From Hippasteria phrygiana (lineage: Eukaryota; Echinodermata; Asteroidea; Valvatida; Goniasteridae), in NCBI GenBank assembly GCA_037893225.1, contig JAZGUH010000142.1, positions 186,001 through 250,000 on the forward strand: a DNA stretch of 64,000 nucleotides. The letters are read 5' to 3'. The notes under the pieces were generated by a model, which was given only the letters and a program-made list of their open reading frames with translations, did no database searches and was not told the origin of the DNA. How positions within the stretch are numbered: position 1 is the stretch's first letter; each line of letters begins with the position of its first letter. Shown here piece after piece: positions 46,801-59,569 of this stretch. The position numbers and the translations under genes were made by a program.

Positions 46801-49800
46801 GTCAACAGTTGGATCATATGGAAATCCCTTCACCCTGCAACCAGACAAAAGCCGGAGAAATTCCGATTTGCAGTTGTCCACGGTCTCCTTGAGGGGCATG
46901 TTCGGCCAGACGCAAGACCTGGGAGGAGATCTGTCGACCAACCATCACGTCTGACTGAGCGGCATTTCATGAAACACGTCACCGCAGTAACAGCAGCCGG
47001 CCGCAAGTCAAGACCAGACTGTTGTCGTGTGTTCAAATCGCAGCATCAAGCGCCACCAAACTGAGTATGCTTGTGAGGAGTGTGACTTGCCAATGTGCCC
47101 AGTCCCATGTTTTCGTAGATACCATACGCTAGTGGACTACAAGGCAACCTGTGAGCCAGGATATCACTGACTTTTCGGTCACTGTGCGGTTGACATGAAC
47201 ATGTAAAGCCATGAACTCTGAACAAATGAAAATGAAAAGTGAACAGTCACTGGCTAGCTTGTGTGCATGTGTGTTTACAGTACATGGGTGTGTACGCGTG
47301 GGCATGTACATGTACATGTTCGTCCATGTACATGGACTGTAAACTCTTTGAATTTCAGAACAACATGTATGTACATGTATCTTGCATATTTTCCATCATA
47401 AATACATGCTTTTTGGACTGTTGTACTGGAATTATTGTGCTCTACAAATGATTCACAGTATATTTTGTTATACAGATATTCCTTCATTGAGAAAAAGACA
47501 TGTGAATACATTTACATCTCTTCTGTGTGTGTGCATAAACAAAATTTCCTGTGAAAATATTTCAGTGTAAACAACCATGAATTTCAAAATTATGTAGCTC
47601 CCACAATAAACATCGTATAGACATCATTTTTGGATAAACATCTTGCAAATCTTTTATTCTACAAATAGTTTATTTTGTGTTTTGTGATACAAAAACTCCT
47701 TCCATGAGAAAAAAACATGTGAATGCAAAAAGGCCTATTTGGAAATACTCAGTGCACTGATTAGTAGCATGCAAAGGGTTAAATGACTGAACTGCTGTTG
47801 CTTGTGTGGATTAAAGCCTGCTAGGCTTCTATGTGAATATTCACAAATTATGAACAATTGGAACAGTTCACGTTTAGTGTGGTTCTTTGCATGTCTGCGT
47901 TTGTATCAACTGGTGATCTCAACAGTGGTCAAAGTTGAGCAACATAAGCACACCAACTAAATGCATGTTCGGAACCTTAAGTATGCAAACAAAAACAATG
48001 TTCTTGTGTGAGATAGTTCTGGATTTCCACAGATGCGTGCTGAAGATGTAGACGTAGAACATATTTATTCGGAACATTTTTTTGGTCATGCACACAACAC
48101 GCACACCTTGGTTGTCCCAAGCAGGGTGGGAGGTGATTTAGTCTCACCAACAGCGAAAGTTACTTGGGTCTATAGGTCTGAAAATTGGGATAATTTCTTT
48201 GGTATCTATTGAAGATTTATCTTCTAAGGGTGGTAGGGCTGGCAACCTAAAATGTGGCCAACCCCACCACCTCTGTTGTAGCCCTTCACCTAGAGTGGCT
48301 TCTAGCCTTGTATTGGGCGACTTTCAAAAAACAAAACACCTATGTATTCACTGTGCGTAGGTCAGATATCTGCCCAGCGAGCTGCTCTGATTGTACGAGA
48401 GTACCGCAGCAAGTACAGCAAGTCAGTAGAAGCGTACATTGAGGAGAGCGTCATTCGCCGCGAGCTGTCCGACAACTTTTGCTTCTACAACAAGAATTAT
48501 GACTCCATTGAAGGTACGTTGTTGTAATTGCCTCAAAAAGGAAATAGCTCTGTTGAAAAGGCTGATGTAGGAGGAGAATTGCTCACTTTGAAATGTAGAA
48601 CTTCTGATTCAAGACCTAATTTCATCATTGTGGCCACAAAATTGCTATGCGAAGCGAATATCAGCTGGGAACCAGTCGTAAGTAATTTACACCACACAGC
48701 ATTTTGGCTGGTAACCTGGTACGGCAAAGTAAATATTTTCTGTGGCTAACACAATTCTGTGCATGAAGTTGGTCCCTTTTGTGTTAGTATGAATCACAAA
48801 GTGTTTCTGTGTATTATGGGCCGTTTATGTTGGAGATTGCAAAATATTCCAGAATTTACATTTTGCATTTTGATGTTGGTTTCTTCTTTTATACACAAGA
48901 ATAAGTTTCTTCAGCCCAAATTAGACTTGAAAAGAATATTTGTGTTGGAAACTTTTCTTGACTTTGTCAAAGCATTTCACAGTAGAGGATGCTATTCATG
49001 TGAATGACAGCAAACATCATGTCAAAAATGTCAGTCTTTAAAGAGTTGCCACTGTTCCTCGATACGTCAGTGCATCCCCATGTATGTGCACACAGTCGTA
49101 CTTTCCAAATACTTCCGACGACAATGCTTTGTTTCCTATTGTTTCTTTAATATAACCCAACCCCATAAACAATATAAGCACGTATTTTTATCTGAGGACC
49201 GATTTGAGGACCGATTTCAACAAAAGACCGACTTGGGAAGAAAGGTTCCTTTGTATTTTGTTCTCCTCTTGTCCTCAGACGTATATACAGAACCTGTACA
49301 CACAAACTCATTGTGGGGTACTTGCATTGTTCGCCCATTATTCCTAATCTGTACAATTTCTCCTGTGGGGCACTGTTACACAAAGACCAACTTGTGGGGT
49401 ACCATTGTGTAAATAATAAGTTGTAAACAGAAGCCCACACAATATGTCTCTTGCATGACGAGCTTAATTGCTTGTTAAGTTTGAGGTGAGCTAACATAAA
49501 CGGAGAGAATGCGCGTTATGCTCAGAATGTCTCTATTGTAAAGTAAATTGCTGGTGTCCATGTTTGTCACCCAGGCATTAACGACTGGGCGAAGAAAACA
49601 CTGGAGACCCATGCCAAAGACCAGAGGGAGTATGTCTACAGCAAGGAACAGCTGGAGAAAGCCAGGACACACGACGACTTATGGAATGCTGCACAGGTAC
49701 GTAGCATCGCAATGCCTGTTGGTGTTGACCAAAAAGCTAATGCATAGGTGAACCGGTGGGTCAAATCATCAGTCATCAGTACATGGATTACTGATTTTAC

Positions 49801-52443
49801 AAAGACATTCAATATCAAGAGCTCACAATAAGAGTTGTGTGCATTTCTACACTAAAAAAATGTTTCGGGGGGAAAAACTACTTTGGTTGGTAACCAATTT
49901 TCGAGGACTGTAATTTCAAAAATGTAATTAATATTTTGGAAATCTTAGATATTTTTTTGGTCGATGTCTGTGAGGGATCGACTCAAAAGTTGAAACGTTC
50001 CTGTTCTCTTCAGAATGCTCCTTTCAGGAGTGTGTTCCTGGTGCAATTCCAACTGCAACGGGTTGTTCCTGAGTAAGCATGCACATGGCATAGACCACGT
50101 CCCATAACAAGATCACGTAGTGTTCACAAGCTGTTCCCAGTGGGAACAACAGGTGTTTGCAAACAGGCAATGTTCTCGTTAGAACGTTCCAAGCGATCTG
50201 ACTTTTGAGATGCTCCCTGAATATTCCCAGAAATATTTCATTGACTAAAGCAAAGGTATTTTAGGGGAGGTTTGTGTGGGACTGTACCCCCCTCCCGACC
50301 CCCTATAAATGAATTTTACATCGGCCCAATCTGCACACTTCTTGATTGAAGGCGAGGCTCTCAGTGCAAAACAAACAGTGTTATTCAATAAATTCATTCA
50401 GGCATACGTTCACCATATAGTAAGTTGGTTACTTAATCCTGAGATCCTCGCTTTCAAACCCAAAAGTTGCAGATCAGTGCTATTTGTCTATAGGTACCCC
50501 AGACAAACCATTTTATAACTGGCCGTTTGAATTGTCTCTCTATTCTCTCTTTCTCTCTCGGGAGCAGGTTCAGCTCATCAAAGAAGCCAAGATGCACGGC
50601 TTCTTGAGGATGTACTGGGCCAAGAAGATCTTGGAGTGGACCTCGTCTCCTGAGGAAGCTCTACAGATAGCCATCTACCTCAATGACCGGTACAGTTTGG
50701 ACGGCAGAGACCCGAACGGATATGTCGGTAAGCTACGAACAAGTGCCCGTCAAGAGAATTTTCTCAACACATGACGTTAAAGACTTCAGTTTCATTTCAA
50801 TTCACCATTTATTTGCATACTTTCTTGATATCGGTATGTCAGATATGACGTCATGGCAGCCATGTTGTGAGACACATGCCCACAATAATACAATCAGATG
50901 CCTGTACCACAATATGGCAGCCCATTGTGTTTTTGCCTAGGTGACAGTGGGTATTTGATACGGTCCATATGTACAGTCCAAAATTAATCAGGTGATGTGT
51001 AAGTTTACATACACAAATGTACATGAAAGGATAAATGATGTAAATGTTAATTAAGGACAATCGTGTGGGATTATTCAAAATGAGCCAAAGCATGGAGAGA
51101 ACAGACTCCACAGAAAATAATACAATAAATGAAGAAGGAGAAAACAAGACAAAGATTTAAAGGATGACAAACAAGATAGAGACAAGACGAATAATGAAAT
51201 GAAATTGGAAAGATAAGGCAAACGATTATAGGGTGGGCGTAGCTAAGGTGAGAAAGCTATGTTTAATCCTAACATCCTGGGCATTCATTTAGGCTTAAGT
51301 ACACTATACTACAAAATACTGCAAAGAGTACTGCATACTACAGTTTACCACTAGTAGTATTTTGTAGCGTTAGGTGAGGTCAGGGTTAATATTGAGAGAG
51401 GAGCGTTTTTTTGTACAAGGTAATGAACGACCCACGAACAGACAGTTATTTTTCTTAATTTCACAAGTTCTGCCTGAGATGTGCCAAACAACAAAGAGAC
51501 CCATGAATATGCTGAAGTTCAGAATTGAACGAACTAGGGGTGTGCATTAGAACCGGGTACCCGAGTACCTGACCGTTCATGTCAGGAACCGGTTCCAGAT
51601 TTCGGAATTGAGTACCTGTACAACTTTACATTATCGCATAGTTACTTCCCAGACAATGAAAAAAGAAAGGTTCTGAATGTTACATGTATTTTTCAGGAAT
51701 TTTCAAAATTAAAACTGGACTACATGTATGTGGGAAAACAGCACAGATTTCACGTTTATGACGCTCACGAAAGTTGACAATAAAGGGAATTTACTGGTCG
51801 TGGTTTTTGCAGTCTGGGTATGGATAACAGCCTCGACGAGACATAATAGCATGCCTCAATCCACAATAAATACAACTGTATAAGCTTCCGGACAAGTCTT
51901 TTGTGATGATGCTGGTGCATGCGCGTGCCGGCACACGCAAAGGTGGAGAAGTGATCATGTTTACTGGACAGGCATGACTGGAGATTTTCAGAATTTTGTC
52001 TGAATTCAGAGAAAGATATTATTACAACTTCCGGGATTGGAAGTTTTGGGTTGGGTTTCTTTAACGGGTACCTGGGTACCCGTATTTTTTTCAGTCGGGT
52101 ACCCGGTTCTTTTAATACCCGTAAATGCACACCCCTAGAACGAACGTGTTTCCCTATTTGTTGGTTTCTGTTACTGCATTATTTAGCTTTTGAGAAAGAT
52201 TCTGCGAGGATGAAAACATCGGACCTTCCTAACTTAAAAAAAAATTCATTAAAAATATGTTGTTTTTGTTGTTGTTGTTGTTGTTGTTGCATGGCAGGTT
52301 GTATGTGGTCCATCTGCGGCATCCATGACCAAGGTTGGGCGGAGAGGCCAGTGTTTGGTAAGATCCGATACATGAACTACAAGGGCTGCAAACGCAAGTT
52401 TGATGTCGCTCAGTTTGTCCAGAAGTACAAACAAAAACTGTGA
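37843..52443 (+). CDS. phr: class II CPD photolyase, ten exons
   Basis: Exons are 37843-37980, 38863-39049, 39732-39877, 41013-41192, 42480-42638, 43253-43451, 48361-48513, 49575-49696, 50568-50727 and 52298-52443. All have GT-AG borders and phases that join in frame, giving 529 residues, within the family range. The enzyme splits cyclobutane pyrimidine dimers using light and FAD. The first exon adds a basic segment ([10 protein letters not shown] and KKLKRE), a likely nuclear signal. Family blocks in order are [20 protein letters not shown], the [15 protein letters not shown] strand, [41 protein letters not shown] (flavin site region), [28 protein letters not shown] and [19 protein letters not shown]. 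An AG just before the start (37839-37840) suggests a non-coding first exon upstream. No frameshift or stop is seen, so the gene appears functional despite transposons in its introns. Confidence 0.96.
38161..38200. repeat. (GGTCA)8 microsatellite
   Basis: Eight perfect 5-base units in photolyase intron 1, preceded by degenerate units. Each junction creates an overlapping AGGTCA half-site. Confidence 0.92.
40190..40760 (+). mobile_element. LINE 3' relic in photolyase intron 3
   Basis: Fragments [16 protein letters not shown] (about 40273-40320) and [16 protein letters not shown] (about 40356-40405) are typical of the C-terminal end of CR1/Rex-type LINE proteins, in different frames. The segment ends in AATAAATGTTTTCTTGAATCTTGAA, like a LINE tail. 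Non-functional. Confidence 0.6.
41414..41960. mobile_element. nested foldback MITE in photolyase intron 4
   Basis: The outer ends (CCCTCCTACT...CACCATACAAAACC and its inverse) enclose several CATACAAAACC / GGTTTTGTATGG motifs. An inner inverted repeat (41655-41767, AGAGTACCGAAGT with ACTTCGGTACTCT, each next to TGACGTCA) appears to be a second element inserted inside the first. Confidence 0.65.
42082..42295. mobile_element. piggyBac-type MITE (214 bp, TTAA flanks)
   Basis: TTAA lies on both sides (42078-42081 and 42296-42299). The ends CCCTAACTACCCC and GGGGGTTAGGG are inverted matches. It is inserted in photolyase intron 4. Confidence 0.68.
42840..43115. repeat. inverted repeat with AATCCAACA motifs
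   Basis: CTGCTGAATCCAACA near 42860 is mirrored by TGTTGGATTTAGCAGG near 43092. Further AATCCAAC-type copies lie between. Likely a decayed MITE in photolyase intron 5. Confidence 0.45.
44227..47170 (+). pseudogene. piggyBac transposase, inactivated
   Basis: The frame starts MDADDGFRK with an acidic N-terminus, then runs through the DDE_Tnp_1_7 domain. The three catalytic aspartates are all still present: GAC at 44982 (in [12 protein letters not shown]), GAT at 46381 (in MDN) and GAC at 46705 (in GGVDRADQ). The C-terminal cysteine-rich zinc domain ([13 protein letters not shown]) is readable near 47070-47110. Breaks are a frameshift near 44519, the 1.16 kb insertion at 45213, an in-frame TAA at 46729 and a frameshift near 47030. 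No functional protein is expected. Confidence 0.93.
45213..46373. mobile_element. non-autonomous element nested in the piggyBac transposase
   Basis: The ends GGGTCATTCCACCAGGTTGG and inverse are perfect for about 33 nt and continue imperfectly for about 170 nt. Removing it with a 4 bp ATAT duplication (or 2 bp TA with one more terminal base) restores the transposase reading frame across the HHIYMDN region. The interior has repeated TGGACGTAACATGG-type motifs in both directions. The superfamily is not clear. Confidence 0.85.
48130..48230 (-). repeat. diverged inverted copy of the 37386 repeat
   Basis: The minus strand matches the 107 bp unit at 37386-37600, with the shared block TTCAGACCTATAGACCCA. 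It sits in intron 6 just after the piggyBac element. Confidence 0.6.
51535..52137. mobile_element. hAT MITE (603 bp) in photolyase intron 9
   Basis: An exact 8 bp duplication GAACGAAC flanks it (51527-51534 and 52138-52145). The ends TAGGGGTGTGCATTAGAACC and its inverse, with GGGTACCCG blocks just inside, are typical of hAT. No transposase is seen; a 121-codon antisense frame inside shows no recognisable similarity. Confidence 0.9.
52259..52290. repeat. (TTG)n microsatellite next to a splice acceptor
   Basis: About nine TTG/GTT units directly precede the GCATGGCAG acceptor of photolyase exon 10, replacing a normal pyrimidine tract with a T/G tract. Confidence 0.85.
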
Positions 52444-52841
52444 TCCAGTGCCAGTGGCTGTCCTTTTTATCGGTCAGTTTGGAAAGATGCCAGTTTTCAA
52501 AATTTTCCATTCTTGAGGAAAAATTTGTCACAGTCAAACATCTTTGTTTTAAAAACCATGCCTTATAAAGTTTTGTATACTTGTAAAAACTTGTTTTGTA
52601 GATTGTAATCTAGTAACATTGCAGTGGCATGCAGTGTCCGTTTTTAGCTTTATATGTTATCAAACGAATTTACAACATTCCCTCCCTTATCCCCCACTAG
52701 CTATGCCACTGTATGTATGTTCATTCATTACCCCCCACACCCCCCCCCCCCACAAGCACATTACCAGGCATAAATTATTAATTTTATACATTTTTCTTCA
52801 GTTTTTGTATTCATTCTACTTAAGTATCACAGTACTATTGT

Positions 52842-52847
52842 ATTAAA
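52842..52847 (+). terminator. probable photolyase poly(A) signal
   Basis: ATTAAA lies about 400 bases after the photolyase stop codon, in AT-rich sequence and before the satellite begins. No AATAAA is nearer. Confidence 0.5.
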
Positions 52848-53189
52848 ATTGCAACCAAAAACACTTTCAGAATGAGTTTCTTTGATTCCAGTTTTTATTC
52901 AGTTATTGAGCAAAAGTACATTTAAAAAATGAAAGCATGGTATACTAGTTTGTGTTTAAAAACTTAAATTATCAAATTATTTATGAAAACTTTTAATTTT
53001 TGACATGTGCAGTGTCATTCTCAAATTTTTAAGGACTTTTTGGCTCCTTATAATATAAACCAATCAAATCTTGAAAAATACATACAAAAATTCAATTTTC
53101 ACTTTAGACAGGTCTAATTTCTACAGGTTTATCCTTTTTTTTTTCATTCGCATTTTTCCCACTTCCACCAAAAGTGGCATTTTCTGAAT

Positions 53190-56100
53190 TAGATTTTTAA
53201 ATTTTGGTCCAAACATTTTCTAAATTTGATTGAAAACGTTTCTATAGTGCCAGAAACCTGCTATTCATCCTATTTACCTTTTCTGCAATTTTCAGGAAAA
53301 CCTTTTTCTCGATCGAAAATGAAAAAATTCCAATGAAAAAATTCAAATTTTGGCCTAAAATGGTCTTTTCTCATTTGGATCGAAAATGTTTCCAGAGACA
53401 TCTAGGAGTGCCAGAAACCCGTTATTCATCCAATTTACCTTCTTTTCTGCAATTTTAAGGACAACTTCTTTCTCGATTGAAAATGAAAAAATGGCTAGGC
53501 TAACCCCTTAAGATTTTTGCAAATTTTGGCCAAAAAATGGCATTTTCTATATTTGTTTGAAAACGTTTCCAGAAACATCTCGGAGTGCCAGAAACCTGTT
53601 ATTCATCCTATTTACCTTCTTTTCTGCAATTTTCAGGACAATTTCTTTCTCGATTGAAAATGAAAAAATGGCAAGGCCCCTTATGATTTTTGCCAATTTT
53701 GGCCAAAAAATTGCATTTTCTATATTTGTTTGAAAACGTTTCCAGAGACATCTCGGAGTGCCAGAAACCTGTTATTCATCCTATTTACCTTCTTTTCTGC
53801 AATTTTCAGGACAACTTCTTTCTCGATTGAAAATGAAAAAATGGCAAGGCCCCTTATGATTTTTGCCAATTTTGGCCAAAAAATTGCATTTTCTATATTT
53901 GTTTGAAAACGTTTCCAGAGACATCTCGGAGTGCCAGAAACCTGTTATTCATCCTATTTAACTTCTTTTCTGCAATTTTCAGGACAATTTCTTTCTCGAT
54001 TGAAAATGAAAAATGGCAAGGCTAACCTCTTATGATTTTTGCCAATTTTGGCAAAACAATTGCATTTTCTATATTTGTTTGAAAACGTTTCCAGAGACAT
54101 CTAGGAGTGCCAGAAACCTGTTATTCATCCTATTTACCTTCTTTTCTGCAATTTTCAGGACAACTTCTTTCTCGATTGAAAATGAAAAAATGGCAAGGCC
54201 CCTTATGATTTTTGCCAATTTTGGCCAAAAAATTGCATTTTCTATATTTGTTTGAAAACGTTTCCAGAGACATCTCGGAGTGCCAGAAACCTGTTATTCA
54301 TCCTATTTAACTTCTTTTCTGCAATTTTCAGGACAATTTCTTTCTCGATTGAAAATGAAAAATGGCAAGGCTAACCTCTTATGATTTTTGCCAATTTTGG
54401 CAAAACAATTGCATTTTCTATATTTGTTTGAAAACGTTTCCAGAGACATCTCGGAGTGCCAGAAACCTGTTATTCATCCTATTTACCTTCTTTTCTGCAA
54501 TTTTCAGACAATTTCTTTCTCGATTGAAAATGAAAAAATGGCAAGGCTAACCTCTTATGATTTTTGCCAATTTTGGCAAAAAAATTGCATTTTCTATATT
54601 TGTTTGAAAACGTTTCCAGAAACATATAGGAGTGCCAGAAACCTGTTATTCATCCTATTTAACTTCTTTTCTGCAATTTTCAGGACAACTTCTTTCTCGA
54701 TTGAAAATGAAAAAATGGCAAGGCTAACCTCTTATGATTTTTGCCAATTTTGGCAAAAAAAATGGCATTTTCTATATTTGTTTGAAAACGTTTCCAGAAA
54801 CATATAGGAGTGCCAGAAACCTGTTATTCATCCTATTTAACTTCTTTTCTGCAATTTTCAGGACAATTTCTTTCTCGATTGAAAATGAAAAAATGGCTAG
54901 GCTAACCCCTTAAGATTTTTGCAAATTTTGGCAAAAAAATTGCATTTTCTATATTTGTTTGAAAACGTTTCCAGAAACATATAGGAGTGCCAGAAACCTG
55001 TTATTCATCCTATTTAACTTCTTTTCTGCAATTTTCAGGACAACTTCTTTCTCGATTGAAAATGAAAAAATGGCAAGGCTAACCTCTTATGATTTTTGCC
55101 AATTTTGGCAAAAAATGGCATTTTCTATATTTGTTTGAAAACGTTTCCAGAAACATATAGGAGTGCCAGAAACCTGTTATTCATCCTATTTAACTTCTTT
55201 TCTGCAATTTTCAGGACAATTTCTTTCTCGATTGAAAATGAAAAAATGGCTAGGCTAACCCCTTAAGATTTTTGCAAATTTTGGCAAAAAAATTGCATTT
55301 TCTATATTTGTTTGAAAACGTTTCCAGAAACATATAGGAGTGCCAGAAACCTGTTATTCATCCTATTTAACTTCTTTTCTGCAATTTTCAGGACAACTTC
55401 TTTCTCGATTGAAAATGAAAAAATGGCAAGGCTAACCTCTTATGATTTTTGCCAATTTTGGCAAAAAATGGCATTTTCTATATTTGTTTGAAAACGTTTC
55501 CAGAAACATATAGGAGTGCCAGAAACCTGTTATTCATCCTATTTAACTTCTTTTCTGCAATTTTCAGGACAATTTCTTTCTCGATTGAAAATGAAAAAAT
55601 GGCTAGGCTAACCCCTTAAGATTTTTGCAAATTTTGGCAAAAAAATTGCATTTTCTATATTTGTTTGAAAACGTTTCCAGAAACATATAGGAGTGCCAGA
55701 AACCTGTTATTCATCCTATTTAACTTCTTTTCTGCAATTTTCAGGACAACTTCTTTCTCGATTGAAAATGAAAAAATGGCAAGGCTAACCTCTTATGATT
55801 TTTGCCAATTTTGGCAAAAAAATTGCATTTTCTATATTTGTTTGAAAATGTTTCCAGAAACATCTCGGAGTGCCAGAAACCTGTTATTCATCCTATTTAA
55901 CTTCTTTTCTGCAATTTTAAGGACAACTTCTTTCTCGATTGAAAATGAAAAAATGGCTAGGCTAACCCCTTATGATTTTTGCAAATTTTGGCCAAAAAAT
56001 GGCATTTTCTATATTTGTTTGAAAACGTTTCCAGAAACATCTCGGAGTGCCAGAAACCTGTTATTCATCCTATTTACCTTCTTTTCTGCAATTTTAAGGA

Positions 56101-59100
56101 CAACTTCTTTCTCGATTGAAAATGAAAAAATGGCTAGGCTAACCCCTTATGATTTTTGCCAATTTTGGCCTAAAATGGTCTTTTCTCATTTGGATCGAAA
56201 ATGTTTCCAGAGACATCTAGGAGTGCCAGAAACCTGTTATTCATCCTATTTAACTTCTTTTCTGCAATTTTCAGGACAATTTCTTTCTCGATTGAAAATG
56301 AAAAAATGGCAAGGCTAACTAACCTCTTATGATTTTTGCCAATTTTGGCAAAAAAATTGCATTTTCTATATTTGTTTGAAAATGTTTCCAGAAACATCTC
56401 GGAGTGCCAGAAACCTGTTATTCATCCTATTTAACTTCTTTTCTGCAATTTTCAGGACAACTTCTTTCTCGATTGAAAATGAAAAAATGGCTAGGCTAAC
56501 CCCTTATGATTTTTGCCAATTTTGGCCTAAAATTGTATTTTCTCATTTGGATCGAAAATGTTTCCAGAGACATCTAGGAGTGCCAGAAACCCGTTTTTCA
56601 TCCTATATACCTTCTTTTCTGCAATTTTCAGACAATTTCTTTCTCGATTGAAAATGAAAAAATGGCTAGGCTAACCCCTTATGATTTTTGCCAATTTTGG
56701 CCTAAAATGGTCTTTTCTCATTTGGATCGAAAATGTTTCCAGAGACATCTGGGAGTGCCAGAAACCTGTTATTCATCCTATTTACCTTCTTTTCTGCAAT
56801 TTTCAGGACAATTTCTTTCTCGATTGAAAATGAAAAAATGGCTAGGCTAACCCCTTATGATTTTTGCCAATTTTGGCCTAAAATGGTCTTTTCTCATTTG
56901 GATTGAAATGTTTCCAGAGACATCTAGGAGTGTCAGAAATCCGTTATTCATCCAATTTACCTTCTTTTCTGCAATTTTCAGGACAATTTCTTTCTCGATT
57001 GAAAATGAAAAAATGGCTAGGCTAACCCCTTAAGATTTTTGCAAATTTTGGCAAAAAAATTGCATTTTCTATATTTGTTTGAAAACGTTTCCAGAAACAT
57101 ATAGGAGTGCCAGAAACCTGTTATTCATCCTATTTAACTTCTTTTCTGCAATTTTCAGGACAACTTCTTTCTCGATTGAAAATGAAAAAATGGCAAGGCT
57201 AACCTCTTATGATTTTTGCAAATTTTGGCCCAAAAATGGCATTTTCTATATTTGTTTGAAAACGTTTCCAGAAACATCTCGGAGTGCCAGAAACCTGTTA
57301 TTCATCCTATTTACCTTCTTTTCTGCAATTTTAAGGACAACTTCTTTCTCGATTGAAAACGAAAAAATGGCTAGGCTAACCACTTATGATTTTTGCCAAT
57401 TTTGGCCTAAAATTGTATTTTCTCATTTGGATCGAAAATGTTTCCAGAGACATCTAGGAGTGCCAGAAACCCGTTATTCATCCAATTTACCTTCTTTTCT
57501 GCAATTTTCAGACAATTTCTTTCTCGATTGAAAATGAAAAAATGGCTAGGCTAACCCCTTATTATTTTTGCCAATTTTGGCCTAAAATGGTCTTTTCTCA
57601 TTTGGATCGAAAATGTTTCCAGAGACATCTAGGAGTGCCAGAAACCTGTTATTCATCCAATTTTCTTTCTCGATTGAAAATGAAAAAATGGCTAGGCTAA
57701 CCCCTTATGATTTTTGCCAATTTTGGCCAAAAAATGGCATTTTCTATATTTGTTTGAAAACGTTTCCAGAAACATCTCGGAGTGCCAGAAACCTGTTATT
57801 CATCCTATTTACCTTCTTTTCTGCAATTTTAAGGACAATTTCTTTCTCGATTGAAAATGAAAAAATGGCTAGGCTAACCCCTTATGATTTTTGCCAATTT
57901 TGGCCTAAAATGGTCTTTTCTCATTTGGATTGAAATGTTTCCAGAGACATCTAGGAGTGTCAGAAATCCGTTATTCATCCAATTTACCTTCTTTTCTGCA
58001 ATTTTCAGGACAATTTCTTTCTCGATTGAAAATGAAAAAATGGCTAGGCTAACCCCTTAAGATTTTTGCAAATTTTGGCAAAAAAATTGCATTTTCTATA
58101 TTTGTTTGAAAACGTTTCCAGAAACATATAGGAGTGCCAGAAACCTGTTATTCATCCTATTTAACTTCTTTTCTGCAATTTTCAGGACAACTTCTTTCTC
58201 GATTGAAAATGAAAAAATGGCAAGGCTAACCTCTTATGATTTTTGCCAATTTTGGCAAAAAAATGGCATTTTCTATATTTGTTTGAAAACGTTTCCAGAA
58301 ACATATAGGAGTGCCAGAAACCTGTTATTCATCCTATTTAACTTCTTTTCTGCAATTTTCAGGACAACTTCTTTCTCGATTGAAAATGAAAAAATGGCAA
58401 GGCTAACCTCTTATGATTTTTGCCAATTTTGGCAAAAAAATGGCATTTTCTATATTTGTTTGAAAACGTTTCCAGAAACATCTAGGAGTGCCAGAAACCT
58501 GTTATTCATCCTATTTACCTTCTTTTCTGCAATTTTCAGGACAACTTCTTTCTCGATTGAAAATGAAAAAATGGCAAGGCTAACCTCTTATGATTTTTGC
58601 CAATTTTGGCAAAAAAATGACATTTTCTATATTTGTTTGAAAACGTTTCCAGAAACATATAGGAGTGCCAGAAACCTGTTATTCATCCTATTTAACTTCT
58701 TTTCTGCAATTTTCAGGACAATTTCTTTCTCGATTGAAAATGAAAAAATGGCTAGGCTAACCCATTAAGATTTTTGCAAATTTTGGCAAAAAAATTGCAT
58801 TTTCTATATTTGTTTGAAAACGTTTCCAGAAACATATAGGAGTGCCAGAAACCTGTTATTCATCCTATTTAACTTCTTTTCTGCAATTTTCAGGACAACT
58901 TCTTTCTCGATTGAAAATGAAAAAATGGCAAGGCTAATCCCTTATGATTTTTGCAAATTTTGGCCAAAAAATGGCATTTTCTATATTTGTTTGAAAACGT
59001 TTCCAGAGACATCTCGGAGTGCCAGAAACCTGCTATTCATCCTTTTTACCTTCTTTTCTGCAATTTTCAGACAATTTCTTTCTCGATTGAAAATGAAAAA

Positions 59101-59569
59101 ATGGCTAGGCTAACCCCTTAAGATTTTTGCAAATTTTGGCAAAAAAATGGCATTTTCTATATTTGTTTGAAAACGTTTCCAGAAACATATAGGAGTGCCA
59201 GAAACCTGTTATTCATCCTATTTAACTTCTTTTCTGCAATTTTAAGGACAACTTCTTTCTCGATTGAAAATGAAAAAATGGCAAGGCTAACCTCTTATGA
59301 TTTTTGCCAATTTTGGCAAAAAAATTGCATTTTCTATATTTGTTTGAAAACGTTTCCAGAAACATATAGGAGTGCCAGAAACCTGTTATTCATCCTATTT
59401 AACTTCTTTTCTGCAATTTTCAGGACAACTTCTTTCTCGATTGAAAATGAAAAAATGGCTAGGCTAACCCCTTAAGATTTTTGCAAATTTTGGCCAAAAA
59501 ATGGCATTTTCTATATTTGTTTGAAAACGTTTCCAGAAACATCTCGGAGTGCCAGAAACCTGTTATTCA
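53190..59569. repeat. satellite array, part 1 (about 174 bp monomers)
   Basis: Around 37 head-to-tail monomers share TTCTGCAATTTTCAGGACAA, TTTCTCGATTGAAAATGAAA and GGAGTGCCAGAAACCTGTTA. Two main variants exist: one with CTATATTTGTTTGAAAACG and one with CTCATTTGGATCGAAAATG. Monomers at the left edge (53190-53460) are the most degenerate, as expected at an array border. At about 54880-55660 a two-monomer higher-order unit of about 350 bp repeats. The monomer length is a multiple of three and lacks stops in one frame, which creates long but spurious open frames. Confidence 0.95.

Larger units (their letters stand above)
43949..47778 (+). mobile_element. piggyBac transposon (3.83 kb) in photolyase intron 6
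   Basis: TTAA occurs at both sides (43945-43948 and 47779-47782). The ends CCCTTTGCATGCTATT and its inverse form terminal inverted repeats with one mismatch. Subterminal GCACATATTTGCACCC-type repeats follow at the left. It encodes a broken transposase in the same direction as the photolyase, and is itself interrupted at 45213-46373. Confidence 0.93.

Noticed and set aside
51765..52130. 121-codon minus frame in the photolyase intron as a possible hAT transposase
   Set aside because: It lacks any hAT domain motif, and the element has the size of a non-autonomous MITE.
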